NCBI GenBank assembly: GCA_001414485.1
Contig: LLEY01000016.1
Span: 124,001 to 188,000, forward strand
Direction: 5' to 3'
Length of the DNA: 64,000 nt
DNA from: Calycina herbarum
Taxonomy: Eukaryota; Ascomycota; Leotiomycetes; Helotiales; Pezizellaceae
Translations under genes and position numbers: made by a program
The notes under the pieces: generated by a model
Told to the model about the DNA's origin: nothing
The model's database searches: none
The model's input: only the letters and a program-made list of their open reading frames with translations
Part shown: positions 33,553-43,507 of the stretch, piece after piece
Layout: each line of letters opens with the position of its first letter
Position numbering within the stretch: the stretch's first letter is position 1

Positions 33553-33654
33553 AGATTCCGATCTTCAATTTGGGCAGTAGTGTAACAACAAGATGTATAA
33601 AAAGTTTGTACTAGGTTTGTCATAAAATTGCTCTCATCGATTGTTAAATATCAA

Positions 33655-34699
33655 CTAAACTGGTGCTAGAGACCGGTCCGCGCTAGCTCCTTCTTTGGCA
33701 GCCCACTCCTCTTTCTCTTTATTTAATTGGGACTTCACAACGGCCACCGTCATTATAGAATACACGGCTGAGAATGCCCACGGGAGTCCCCAACCTACAC
33801 CGAATCCGATATTCTCTTCCAAGAGCATGATCAAGATGGTTGAAACAATCGCAATGAAAATGAGCCCCAGGCCCCATATCCAACTCAACAACAAGATCAT
33901 CCGGCGGAATCGTGGGCTGACTGCGTATCGCCTCATTACTGCTGCCCTATATTGAACCCCTCCTTGGCCTTCGATGCCGCCACCATCCTCGACAAAAGCG
34001 AGTAAGGCCGGGCGCCATAGTGACCCCTTTGGAGTTGAAGACATATCGAAGGGAAGTGTTTTTCGCATCTGTGTCAACACAGCAGTACCACACAGAAGAA
34101 ATCCGAAGTAAAAACATATTGTGGGAGATGGCATTGCGACAAGTCGAACGATCGGCTTATGGGGTATCGTACCGACTATCAATTCGATTTCAAAGACTGT
34201 AATGCAAAGTAGCAAGTTGATATGCAGGAACTCCATCTGCGTCATGTTAGCCACCGCTTCACCCAGGAAGGCAAAAGTACATACCATTCCCCATCGTGTC
34301 CATCCCACCGGTCTCCATTTGGTCGAAACCTTTGATCGAAACAATTTGAGTGATCTGAAGAAGTAATGCCCGAAACTAATCAAGCCGAATATCCCAGTAA
34401 TGATGCCGAATACTACACTGGATCAACACATATATTACAGCGTCTGGATGGAAATGCATACTGTCTTGCGTACTCAGCTTGGTGCCGAATTTGAAGGCAT
34501 AATAGTATGCTATGGGCAAAGCACACAAGTCTATGATTACCAGAGTTACACCAATCCAAATGATCAGGCGCCTTTTCTTGTGTGGTGTATGTAATTCCGG
34601 CAATGGTTCCGCAAAGTTGATAGTATGAGAGGGCATGGAACTGCCACCATTGGATTCCCTATCCCCATCGTGGAAAACGTTGACATTCTCAGGAGACAT
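33655..34699 (-). CDS. Multi-pass membrane protein of unknown function
   Basis: Three exons, 34462-34699, 34285-34412 and 33655-34236, give 315 residues. The N-terminal tail (MSPENVNVFHDGDRES) is hydrophilic and followed by about seven hydrophobic segments, for example RLIIWIGVTLVIIDLCALPI, FLHINLLLCITVFEIELIVG and ICFYFGFLLCGTAVL. The C-terminus is charged. This resembles the uncharacterised seven-helix proteins common in filamentous ascomycetes. I do not assign a ligand or function. An in-frame ATG at 35071 would add a long unlikely leader, so I chose 34699. Confidence 0.75.
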
Positions 34700-35976
34700 C
34701 GTGTTACTCCGGATCCGGCTCCGGGTGACCCTTGCAACGAGAGGGTGTCGTGGCGTAAAGGCTGGGGGAAAAAGGGACAAAGAAGAGTGCGAACGAGTAA
34801 TAGCGAGAAGAGAAGTTGCGTAGATCCTAAAGTTCACATTGAGGAAGAGGTCGAGTATGGATATGGTGGGAGATGTGGTGTTACAGCTTTCCCATCTTTT
34901 CCGGCATTCGCTCTTTTTGCATTTCCTTGGCGACGGAGGAACGTCATCGATGTAATCGACCTGCATCTCATCTTTCCCATACTTGGGATCCCTGCCATTC
35001 CGAGTTTTCCGGTAATAGCTCCGACGACGGTCCGATTTACTATCATCTACCCCCACGTACCCCCAACTCACTAAGAGTTACTATAGCTTATAAAAATTCA
35101 GAGAATCTTAATGTCACTTTTGGATTTTCTTCTAAGTGATATTTCAGTAGAGGGTCTCGCGATGGATAATCAACAACTGAATTAGCAACTCAGTTGTTTC
35201 TTTTTGTTATTCTACCTTGAGATCTGGTGAAAGCTATTCAGGAAAATTATTTAATTTTCGAACAACAAGATTCTCTCCTAAGACTTGCGAAGAACCCGTT
35301 TCTGGCTCTGTCCAAACTACCAGCCCGTGTCATTATAGAACTAATAAGTGGTTTTAATATCGATTAATTGAATGATTCGGTAATCGTATATGTAGCCAAG
35401 CCTCCAATAGTTGTAGTTGGAGACATCTGCACGTTGGATATCACGAGCAGGGTGAGTGTACCATTTTTAAAGCTGATTGTTATGCTTTATTTGGACCTTG
35501 AAGGTGGATTCTGAAGTTCCTTACTCAACTTGTTATGGTCCGTCAAAGAGGGATACTTGCTTCCCAAACTGACTGAGATATGAAAATATGCTTACAAGTT
35601 TTCAAATGCTAGTGAATCGAGTTATAGCGCTTTGTGAATACGCGGCATTCCAAAAGAGTGCATTTTTAAGACTTCACTATGTGTTGGCGTTACAAGTAAG
35701 TTCCTTTCAGACGAATCGAAGTTTTGGTTTTTGGCGAATCGCTGGCCTAATCTACAGCGCTGCTTTAAAGGTGGTTAGCCTTCTCAAAAGCCATTTTGAA
35801 CTCATTCACCCGCTCCAGAGAGCTTCGACATTCTTTCTGGCAATCTTCGAGCATTACTCCTTGTATCGACACCGCGAATCCAGGTTCGTGCATACTTTTT
35901 CTTTTGATTACTTTTGCCCTCCAATATCCAAATCCCACAAATCCGCTGCGTCGGCGCATCCAGATCTCTCAACGCC
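34700..35976. other. Divergent intergenic region
   Basis: Lies between the start codons of the membrane protein and the zinc-knuckle gene. Several frames of 60-150 codons exist on both strands, but they overlap one another and show no domain. Likely holds both promoters. No repeat seen. Confidence 0.4.
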
Positions 35977-37032
35977 ATGAATAGATATCGAGGTCCCACG
36001 ATCGGGGGCCCCTCGAGGGCCAGCGCAACTACAACATGCCAGAAGTGTCTGAATAAAGATGAGTTCCTCCTCGAATATCCTTTGTTCCTAAAGCTAACTA
36101 TTACAACGCCATTATTCCTATGAATGTAAAGCAGCCGCACAAGAACGCCCTTATGTATCTCGCCCCTCTCGAACACAGCAGCTGCTAAACCCGAAACTTG
36201 TCCCCAAGTTGACGAACGATGCGCCACAAGATCTATTAAGGAAGTATGTTAATACTGTCCACTTTCTGGTCACAATTTCTCGATTTATATACATTGGGGA
36301 GCATTATTTGGGAAAGGCTGGGGGTTTGAAATTGCGCAAATAACACACATTTGCTAATATTTTTTTTTTAGGAAAGGGATTGCAGATGAACAACTAGCAA
36401 AGGCTGAGCTAGAGCGAGGACGAAAGCGAGAACGTCAAAGTGAAACTCCCGAAATCACAGACACATCAAAAAGAAGACGGTCAGCTTCCATGTCTTCAGT
36501 ATCTGTTTCTACTATATCTACAACGATGTCCCGATCCCCTTCCCCAAGACGATCATATGCGGAAACCGGAAAGCGTAGACCCAGATCTCCCCGTCTGTCA
36601 CAGTCTCCCGCTCCCAAAAATGGTCCCAGTCACCAGGATCCACGATATACAAGTGTTTCTCAAACCCCTCCACCTCCAAGGGGACACGATCTCGAGAAGA
36701 AGCGAAGGAGAGACTCTGTTTCCTCTGTAGACTCATATACCTCACTGGATAAGAAGGAAGTCATACGTCCATCAAGAGAGAGGGGAAGCAGTCGGAGTAC
36801 GCGAAGGAGATTCCAACAAGTTAGTCCTCCTGTGAGGGGACGCAATACCGAAAGTAGAAGCCCGCGTAGAGGCAGGGGAAGAGTTGTGGACGACCGCGAA
36901 CAAAATCGGGATAGTAGGAATGGTGGTCCGCCTCGCAACAATCACGGAAACGATGGGCCGCCACGAGAGCGAAGTTTAAGTCCTTTTAGCAAGCGGTTGG
37001 CATTAACTCAGGCTATGAACATGGGTCGGTGA
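35977..37032 (+). CDS. Zinc-knuckle (ZCCHC10-type) SR-rich protein, with an AT-AC intron
   Basis: Three exons, 35977-36058, 36108-36243 and 36372-37032, give 292 residues. The N-terminal half has one CCHC knuckle (CQKCLNKGHYSYEC at about residues 21-34) followed by QERPYVSRPSRTQQLLNPKL, which is the ZCCHC10 signature. The C-terminal half is Arg/Ser/Pro-rich and ends LALTQAMNMGR. The knuckle is split after its second Cys. The first intron (36059-36107) starts ATGAGT and ends TACAAC, and no GT-AG alternative restores the knuckle. The second intron is GT-AG. The role in fungi is not known to me; an RNA-binding or splicing role is inferred from the knuckle and RS content. It is convergent with cwf18. 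Confidence 0.88.
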
Positions 37033-37247
37033 ATTGCCATTGTCAGATTTGTTGTTTAGGATGGATAGCTGGCTTCGGGAGAAGTGCTTGGTGTTGGTAG
37101 GCAGGATTTGAAAGAGCCTGTGCCCAAAAGTGTGTAGTTATAGATCGATACCCCATGTTTAGTACCCCTTTCGAGTCCAATACAGGATTTCCCAGGAATG
37201 TCTGATGTTTGCGAACCAGAAGTTGTACCGCGCATATGATCCAACTA

Positions 37248-37871
37248 CTATTGCATTTCTGAATCTTCCTTCTCACGTTGCTCCTCTTCCTCTTCCTCTC
37301 TTTCCCTTAGCTTAACGCCTTCTACCAAAGCAACACCCTCCATTCCCATCTCTTCGCCGCCCTCGCTCGCGGTAATTGCGCCGTTTCCTGCTTTTGACTT
37401 TGCCGCCTTTTGTGCTCCTTCAATTCTTTCCCTAACCATTCGCGCGATCGCATTCTCAGTCCGAACATTCAGCACCTCCAGTTTCTTCTCTAGATCCCTC
37501 TTCAAGTCCCAATTCGGTTTCTTAGGTTGTAGCTTGAACAAATCGACGCCTTTGTCATCCTGTTCGTCCTCCTCGGCCTTTTTCCTAATTTCATCCTCGA
37601 CCTCTTTTGCCTGTTGCTCCAAAGTTTTTTCCAGCGCAAGTGTTGGAGGGGCTTCGAATCCCAACTTAGGGCCTTTGGCTTCCGCATCGTAATTTCGGCC
37701 AGAGAGGTGTAGCTTTGCGACATCTGGTTCTGCGGGTGGTGATGGTGAGCGTGTTGACTCTGGGGCTACAATTTCGTCACCAGGCTGCTTGCGCTTCAAC
37801 GATTTGAGCTTTGCTAACCGGGCTTTTCGCTCATCGGCTGCGGCACCTAATGTCGCGTGTGTGGATGACAT
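37248..37871 (-). CDS. cwf18: Pre-mRNA splicing factor Cwf18 (CCDC12 family)
   Basis: Single exon of 207 residues. The N-terminus has a basic segment (ADERKARLAKLKSLKRKQPG), then LSGRNYDAEAKGPKLGF and KKPNWDLKRDLEKKLEVLNV, the conserved block of the family. An acidic coiled-coil tail ends the protein. Cwf18/CCDC12 is a component of the Cdc5/NineTeen-associated spliceosome. It is convergent with the zinc-knuckle gene and divergent from the PPR gene, with about 280 bp between start codons. Confidence 0.92.
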   Translation of the reverse strand: MSSTHATLGAAADERKARLAKLKSLKRKQPGDEIVAPESTRSPSPPAEPDVAKLHLSGRNYDAEAKGPKLGFEAPPTLALEKTLEQQAKEVEDEIRKKAEEDEQDDKGVDLFKLQPKKPNWDLKRDLEKKLEVLNVRTENAIARMVRERIEGAQKAAKSKAGNGAITASEGGEEMGMEGVALVEGVKLREREEEEEEQREKEDSEMQ

Positions 37872-38154
37872 GTTATTGTTGGCCGAAGTTCAACTGAGTC
37901 AATTGATCCGTATTGTATGAGGGCAGTCGGGCTGACGATGGTGATGTCGGGTTGGACTTTGTTGTGGTTTAGATCAAGTGGAGGTGCCTGAAAAAGCACG
38001 AGGCTTCAAGGCTGTTTAGACCTTCCACCCTCCTTCTCAGCCTCGTCGTTAAATTTTTCGTCGGCAATTGGGTCGCAACAACAACTTATCTCCATCTCCA
38101 CCATCGTACCTAGTCCCTCGCTCGACTTCGTCAGACGAATGTGGCCACAGGCTG

Positions 38155-40830
38155 ATGCCTCTCCGATCTGCGACCCTACCGATCCTACTAAGACGGACCT
38201 CAGTCTTCGAACTTCCTATTCTTCCTTTCCTCGCGCCTCGAGTCTTCCAACCATGGCCCTCCAGGGGTCGGCACAATCATTCAACAGCAACAGCAGCAGC
38301 AGCAGCAGCATCGACACCTCAAGCCGTTGAGCAGACCAATTCCCATGATCCCCCTATAACGGCAGAAGAACATGGTTCTACTGCCTCTGAGCAGGAGCAG
38401 GAGCCGAAAGTTCTTTACTTGGCTTTCCGGCCTGGTGGCTCAAGAACCAGAAGCAGATTACTTTCGAAAGGCAAGACAGTCGGAATAGATGCACCAAAGG
38501 CCCCAAAGGGAACCAAGAAACATATTGTTAAAAACCCTCCTCGAGAGTGGCAGGGACAACCAAACCCTCCAAAACACCCCCGTGGCCTAACAATCCACCC
38601 AAGGCCACCGCCTCGCACAAAATTTCGCACCTTTTCAGATCTTCGGAATTACAAGGGAAGGAGGGACGGTCGAACCTCTTTTTTCCTGCGTTATTCGGCC
38701 CAGTTCAGAGTTGGACGGATTGGTAGATTTGTAGCGAATCGAGTTTCATATCGAATTTACCATCAAAATCCCCTTCGCAAAAGGGAAGACTATCAACTAA
38801 ATGGAAGGCAGCTTCCCGACCCATTGCTTGAAGTACTTGGGATGAACTACGAAGGCAACTTTCTTCAGCAATTCAAATGGCTCAAACGCGACAAACATCC
38901 CATTACCCCAACTGTGTTCGATAAACAGCTGTTGCGTGGCTCCTCGGATTCTCTCAAAGAAGAATGGGAAAGACTCGATTCTCGAGCGAAAGCACTTCGA
39001 TGGCCAAGGCTCATGCTTCTGACTTTGGGTTACTATCCCAGCAAGATCTTGAAGTTTATCAATGCCACCTATTGTGCCCCTTATCCTTCGTCAGCTGCTG
39101 TTGCCGACAGTCTTGATTATGTCATTCTGCACTACTTGCGGGATTTACAGCCATCCCATGAGAACCACAGTGTCTATCTCTACAAAACGATCATGAATTT
39201 GCTCCTCCGAGGACCTGCGAATTATACTCATTTATCTCAAAACGCGATATATTACTTAATACTGCGTCTACCCAGCGCGGAACTTGTAGCTGGCCTCTAT
39301 AGGAATTTGGAGAAACTGAACAACCCCATTAGACCATCGACCTTGGCCCAGTTTGCTTCTCGGTTGTCCCAAGCTGGCCCAGAATATGAGGAAATCGTAT
39401 TTGAGATGCTACAACGCTTGGGGGAACTCGAGACTGATTTCAACACCCCCATGATGGAAAGTCTTTGCACGACCATTCTTTTGAATTCCACCCCGGATGC
39501 GAGAATTGGGCATCCGGAAAAGTTTGAGTACATGCTCAAATGTGGGCTTATACCGAACATAATCACTTACAATGTTTTACTCTTGAAGAACTTGAGGGCT
39601 GGGGATCGGAACGGAAGCTGGCGTATCTTCGAGATGATGGAGGAAAGCGGTCCTGAGCCAGATGCTTACACATACTCGACTCTTTTGAACGACGCAAAGA
39701 GGAGAAGGGACGCGCGTGCTATTGAAAGACTTATGGCATCTTACAATAAGAAGGGAATACGCAGCTCGAATGTTGTAGTTGATGTCCTTCATGCTACGTT
39801 ACTTTTTTCGGAGAGTGGGCTGCCACGCGACAATATTCAGCCTAGCTGGGAGAAGGTCCTTAAGGACGGAACCGCATTTCGCGAAATGCTTCCCTACTAT
39901 TGCACCCACTTCCATTTTCCGCCTCTGGCTGAACTCGTGCCAGGATTCGCCGAAAAGTATCCTGAGTACATGGAAAATCGCAATCAACAATCTATTGATG
40001 AGGTGGATTTGCCCAGTTTGGTGGATCCACCAGCACCTGCGCTTGTGGTTATGATTACAGCTCTACTCAGAGGGTACGAAGATCCTGACACGCCCAAGTG
40101 GTTTTATGAACACTGGAGGAACTTGGTACACGACCGTCATCCATTCATCCATCAACTCTCTACTGAAAATGATGGTCATTACTTGTCTGCCATCTACAAT
40201 AGTGTCCTCAAGTCCCTGGGACGCCATGCCATCAATGTTCCTTTGTGTTTAAAGATTCTTGGGGAAATGAGCAAACCTCTGCCGGACGATTGGACTCCAG
40301 AGACTTCAATCAAACTACCCAAACCAACAGTGGCAACATGGAACATTCTTGCAGAGCTCCTCATGCAACACAGACAACCTCGAGCCGCTGAGAAGATCTT
40401 GAGCATGATGCGGGAACGTGATATCATGCCTACATACGTTACGTGGAGAACTCTTCTCAGGGGTTATATCAAGATGCAAGATGTTGGTATGGTTGTCAAT
40501 ACTGCGGATCGACAAGAGCGCCATGGTTTCCCAATTGTTGCCTCGACTTTGAGGGAGATGAAAGATGTCGCGAATCGTAAAGCTTTGATTGAAGGGTTGA
40601 AAGTCGCCGAAATGGAAAGGTTGGAAGATCAATTGCGTGAGAGGGAGAAGGAGGCCAAGAAAACGAAGCTTGAGGAAACTAAAGTTGTGGAAGAGGTTGT
40701 GCCAGAGCGGCTGCTTGTTGTTGAGGATATGCCGTTACCTGGACCTGCGAAAAAGACTAGCCGTCTGACTACTCTTGTTGAGCGTCTGAAGGGAAAAGAT
40801 CCGGAGACGGAACGGAGCAGTGTTGTTTGA
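38155..40830 (+). CDS. Mitochondrial pentatricopeptide-repeat protein
   Basis: One exon of 891 residues from MPLRSATLPILLRRTSVF; an in-frame ATG at 38068 is a less likely start. The N-terminus is basic with hydrophobic residues, as a mitochondrial presequence, and includes an Ala run (TATAAAAAAS) encoded by a CAG-repeat tract near 38288-38312. PPR-type units are visible at about residues 465-540 (ITYNVLLLKNLRAGDRNGSW, then GPEPDAYTYSTLLNDAKRRR) and about 720-790 (PTVATWNILAELLMQHRQPR, then IMPTYVTWRTLLRGYIKMQD). A charged helix ends the protein. PPR proteins bind mitochondrial RNA in maturation or translation. The specific target is unknown. Confidence 0.88.
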   Translation: MPLRSATLPILLRRTSVFELPILPFLAPRVFQPWPSRGRHNHSTATAAAAAASTPQAVEQTNSHDPPITAEEHGSTASEQEQEPKVLYLAFRPGGSRTRSRLLSKGKTVGIDAPKAPKGTKKHIVKNPPREWQGQPNPPKHPRGLTIHPRPPPRTKFRTFSDLRNYKGRRDGRTSFFLRYSAQFRVGRIGRFVANRVSYRIYHQNPLRKREDYQLNGRQLPDPLLEVLGMNYEGNFLQQFKWLKRDKHPITPTVFDKQLLRGSSDSLKEEWERLDSRAKALRWPRLMLLTLGYYPSKILKFINATYCAPYPSSAAVADSLDYVILHYLRDLQPSHENHSVYLYKTIMNLLLRGPANYTHLSQNAIYYLILRLPSAELVAGLYRNLEKLNNPIRPSTLAQFASRLSQAGPEYEEIVFEMLQRLGELETDFNTPMMESLCTTILLNSTPDARIGHPEKFEYMLKCGLIPNIITYNVLLLKNLRAGDRNGSWRIFEMMEESGPEPDAYTYSTLLNDAKRRRDARAIERLMASYNKKGIRSSNVVVDVLHATLLFSESGLPRDNIQPSWEKVLKDGTAFREMLPYYCTHFHFPPLAELVPGFAEKYPEYMENRNQQSIDEVDLPSLVDPPAPALVVMITALLRGYEDPDTPKWFYEHWRNLVHDRHPFIHQLSTENDGHYLSAIYNSVLKSLGRHAINVPLCLKILGEMSKPLPDDWTPETSIKLPKPTVATWNILAELLMQHRQPRAAEKILSMMRERDIMPTYVTWRTLLRGYIKMQDVGMVVNTADRQERHGFPIVASTLREMKDVANRKALIEGLKVAEMERLEDQLREREKEAKKTKLEETKVVEEVVPERLLVVEDMPLPGPAKKTSRLTTLVERLKGKDPETERSSVV

Positions 40831-41809
40831 GTTGTAAGGTCTGTAAAATTATAGTATATATGATGAAACTCTTCTTGACTCTTTTTTTTGGGTATGATAG
40901 ATGTAGATAGCTAGATTTAATTTAATACCCACCTCGTCAACTTTCTCGGAAGTAGATACTTCATGTAAACCCACCTTCGAGACATTTCTCTCTCTATACG
41001 TCCTTCTACTGTGTTCAAGTTTGCTATTAAAAAAATTAAAAAATAAAATCCAATCATATATCCTAATCATTTTAGGACAACTGAAATGACGGTTCGAGAA
41101 TACTAAGTTAATAGTTATCCTATGTTCACACAATCCAGTAAAGCCACAGAGTGTAATCGATGTTCTATTCGCTTACCTAGGTAAAGTAAATCAAATAACA
41201 GAACTTACTAGAATATATTCAAAGACTTAAAACATTTGTTTTCCAAGTATCTGTTACTACGTTCGGGTGTTTCGATTGTTCGAGAGAAGTAGAATAAGTA
41301 AATAAAATAATAAAACTTACTAAAATATTCCGAAATATAGCGTAAGAAATGATTAGATTAGATTAGATAAATAGCTATTAATCTAATCTAATTATTGATT
41401 TTTAGATTAATTAGATTAATCAAAAGTTATTAATAATTAATTAATTAATTAATATAGTAAGTAATCGAGCCGAGGGTATTAGAGGCTAGACCGAGTATTA
41501 GAGTAGCGTCGGAGTAGCGTTCCAGGGCTGCTAAGAACTTAAGCGAGATCTCCTAAGTACTCTTTACTATATAACTTCTTAAATATAACTTTAATAATAG
41601 TATTAGATAATAATTACCTTACTTACTAATAGACTTTAGGTTTAAACCTTAGTTAATACTAGTTCTTTCTAGTATTATCTAGAAGATTTAGTTATACTCT
41701 TAGTTATATAAATAAATAATCTCTAGAATCTTCTAGTAACTATTCTATTTATAATTTATAGAAGCTTCTAGTACTTATTCTAGAAGTATATATAGCTCTT
41801 TACTATTCT
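40831..41809. other. A+T-rich repeat debris left of element A
   Basis: The PPR gene's 3' UTR passes into low-complexity sequence. 41345-41460 is made of TTAGATTA/TTAATTAA words and inverted copies. 41470-41600 resembles 26320-26430. 41600-41809 is RIP-like, rich in TAG/TAATA. No gene. Confidence 0.5.
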
Positions 41810-41856
41810 TATAATAGCTTATAAATATACTAAAGGAAGTAATTATAGAATAGTAT
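41810..41856 (-). repeat. Left part of an LTR of element II family
   Basis: The sequence tataatagcttataaatatactaaagg matches the start of the element II LTR at 9978. It is cut at 41856 by element A. The rest of this LTR continues at 49378. Confidence 0.75.
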
Positions 41857-42130
41857 TATAACGGCACGAAACGGATACTACTACAAAAGAGGTATATAGA
41901 AGTGCGTTCGATAGAATGACATATCCGAATACTAGGCTCTGATACGAAGGAAAAGACCAAATTGGTCTTTCCCGATAGAGAGAAGGCAGCTATTTACATG
42001 AGGTTCGGACAATAGTAAGTCTGGAAGCTATCTAGCTTTTCCAAAACCTGAAACAACATCTGTATCGTATCCTATTCGGCACGTAGACTCGGCAATTCCA
42101 ATTCCGATCATTCCTGATGGTTCTATTACA
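41857..42130 (-). repeat. 3' LTR of element A
   Basis: 274 bp, matching 49104-49377 with scattered transitions. The outer end reads tataacggc, the RIP form of tgtaacggc. Confidence 0.92.
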
Positions 42131-42620
42131 TCCCCCCTTCTTAAAAAAGACTCGTCCTCGAGGCTTCGTATTGTTAGCGCGGTATCGGTACGATATCGGT
42201 GGGCGGTGTCTGTAGGCGGCAGTATTGTGGTTTGTTAGTCGTCTTTTGTATAACAATAGCGACAAACGAAAAAAGAGATCTAATTGGCTATCGGGTGGGA
42301 GTCGGTAGGCTGCAGTAGCATTTGCGACTTATTCGCTATTGCCGTTTATAACAATAGTAATAAACAACAATCGTAACACGCCAGCTATTGTTGTCAGTTG
42401 TATATTAGCAGCTAACTCGCCCTCGATTCTGATTTCTTTTCCTCTTTCCTTTCTAATAAACAACAACAAATCAAATCGTAAGAATACCCTCCGATCAGGT
42501 ATATCTTCCTATACTAACGTCTTTAGACACATAAACATATAACACATACACACCTACAACGTAAGTCTTCACCTTCAGAGTCGGGGCTGATTCGGAGTAC
42601 TAATCAGTTCACATAGCATA

Positions 42621-43348
42621 ATGCCTCTTCCTTACTCTGCTGGTGCCCTTCCGGATGCCCACCGCGTCTGCTGCGTTCAGTGCCTTCGGGCAAAAGCTAG
42701 AGACGGGGAGCACGAGTGTGTCTTCGTAAAAGACACATCTAAGAAGTGCGAGTATTGTATTAGGTAGAACGCCGTTTGTGTCCCGGTAAGCAGTCCTGAG
42801 TCTGAACCAAGTCTAAACCTATGCTAACTATTGTAGTTACCCTAGTTCGTAGAGAAGGAGTTTGTTGTCTTACAGCTCTTAGAAAGCCCGGTTGCGATTA
42901 AGAAGGCCGCTAAGGCTATTAACAAGATTATAGTCGTTACTGCTGCAGAGGCATCTAAGACTATGACGGAGTTATAGTACGCGCTCCTCGAGGAGACTCG
43001 GGCGCTTCGCGTCGAGGTTGCTATAAGTATTCCTTCCTTGGTCGGTGCGGTTACGGAGGTGATTTTAGACTAACATTCTAATAGGCCGGTAATACTATAT
43101 AGGTCTAGATTCGGGACCTCTTCGAAGCCTATCTGAAGAGCTTGCGGGTCACGAGTAGTCGTTAGAGCAAGAAGCGTAAGCACGCGGAGGTGGAGGGGGT
43201 TCCTGGGGATGAGCCGGTTCGGGTCCCTTTCAGTAGGGAGAATGGTAAGGAGGAGGATTATAAGGACGAGGATGATGAGGAGGAGGCTAAGGCTGCTGTT
43301 ATACAGCTGGCTGACGGGGCAGCTGGGGCGGAGGAGGTTAAGCTTTAG
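42621..43348 (+). pseudogene. Antisense accessory gene of element A: Cys-cluster protein with acidic tail
   Basis: Three coding exons (42621-42785, 42837-43058, 43103-43348) read 210 codons with the same frame kept across GT-AG introns of 51 and 44 nt, each with a CTAAC branch point. A further intron (42561-42616, GTAAGT...TACTAAT...CATAG) sits in the leader. The N-terminus has CVQC, a later single Cys, then CEYC and a final Cys, spaced C-x2-C-x11-C-x9-C-x2-C-x6-C. This is like a Zn2Cys6 cluster with a longer first loop. The middle is helical, and the tail is acidic (EEDYKDEDDEEEAKAA). Five in-frame stops are all TAG, which fits CAG changed to TAG by RIP. Function unknown. DNA binding is only an inference from the Cys pattern. 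Confidence 0.7.
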
Positions 43349-43507
43349 ATCCTATTCAGTAGCAACTTAGTATTGTCTTCTTATTCTTCTACTTTGTCGA
43401 TTTTGAGTTATTTAGGGGTAACTAGGATTAGTAGCATTCTTAAGAGTTATTTAGTTAAATAATAAACTCTTTACTTGTCCTTATCTATTTCCTATATACG
43501 TATTTAT

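Noticed and set aside
36080..36110. ATATCCTTT motif that looks like a U12-type AT-AC donor
   Set aside because: An intron from this motif to the nearby AC would be only about 30 nt and would put the zinc knuckle in the wrong frame. The ATGAGT donor fits both length and frame.
41345..41460. TTAGATTA repeats considered as telomere-like or CRISPR-like array
   Set aside because: The units are irregular, inverted copies are mixed and no spacers exist. This is simple A+T-rich low complexity.
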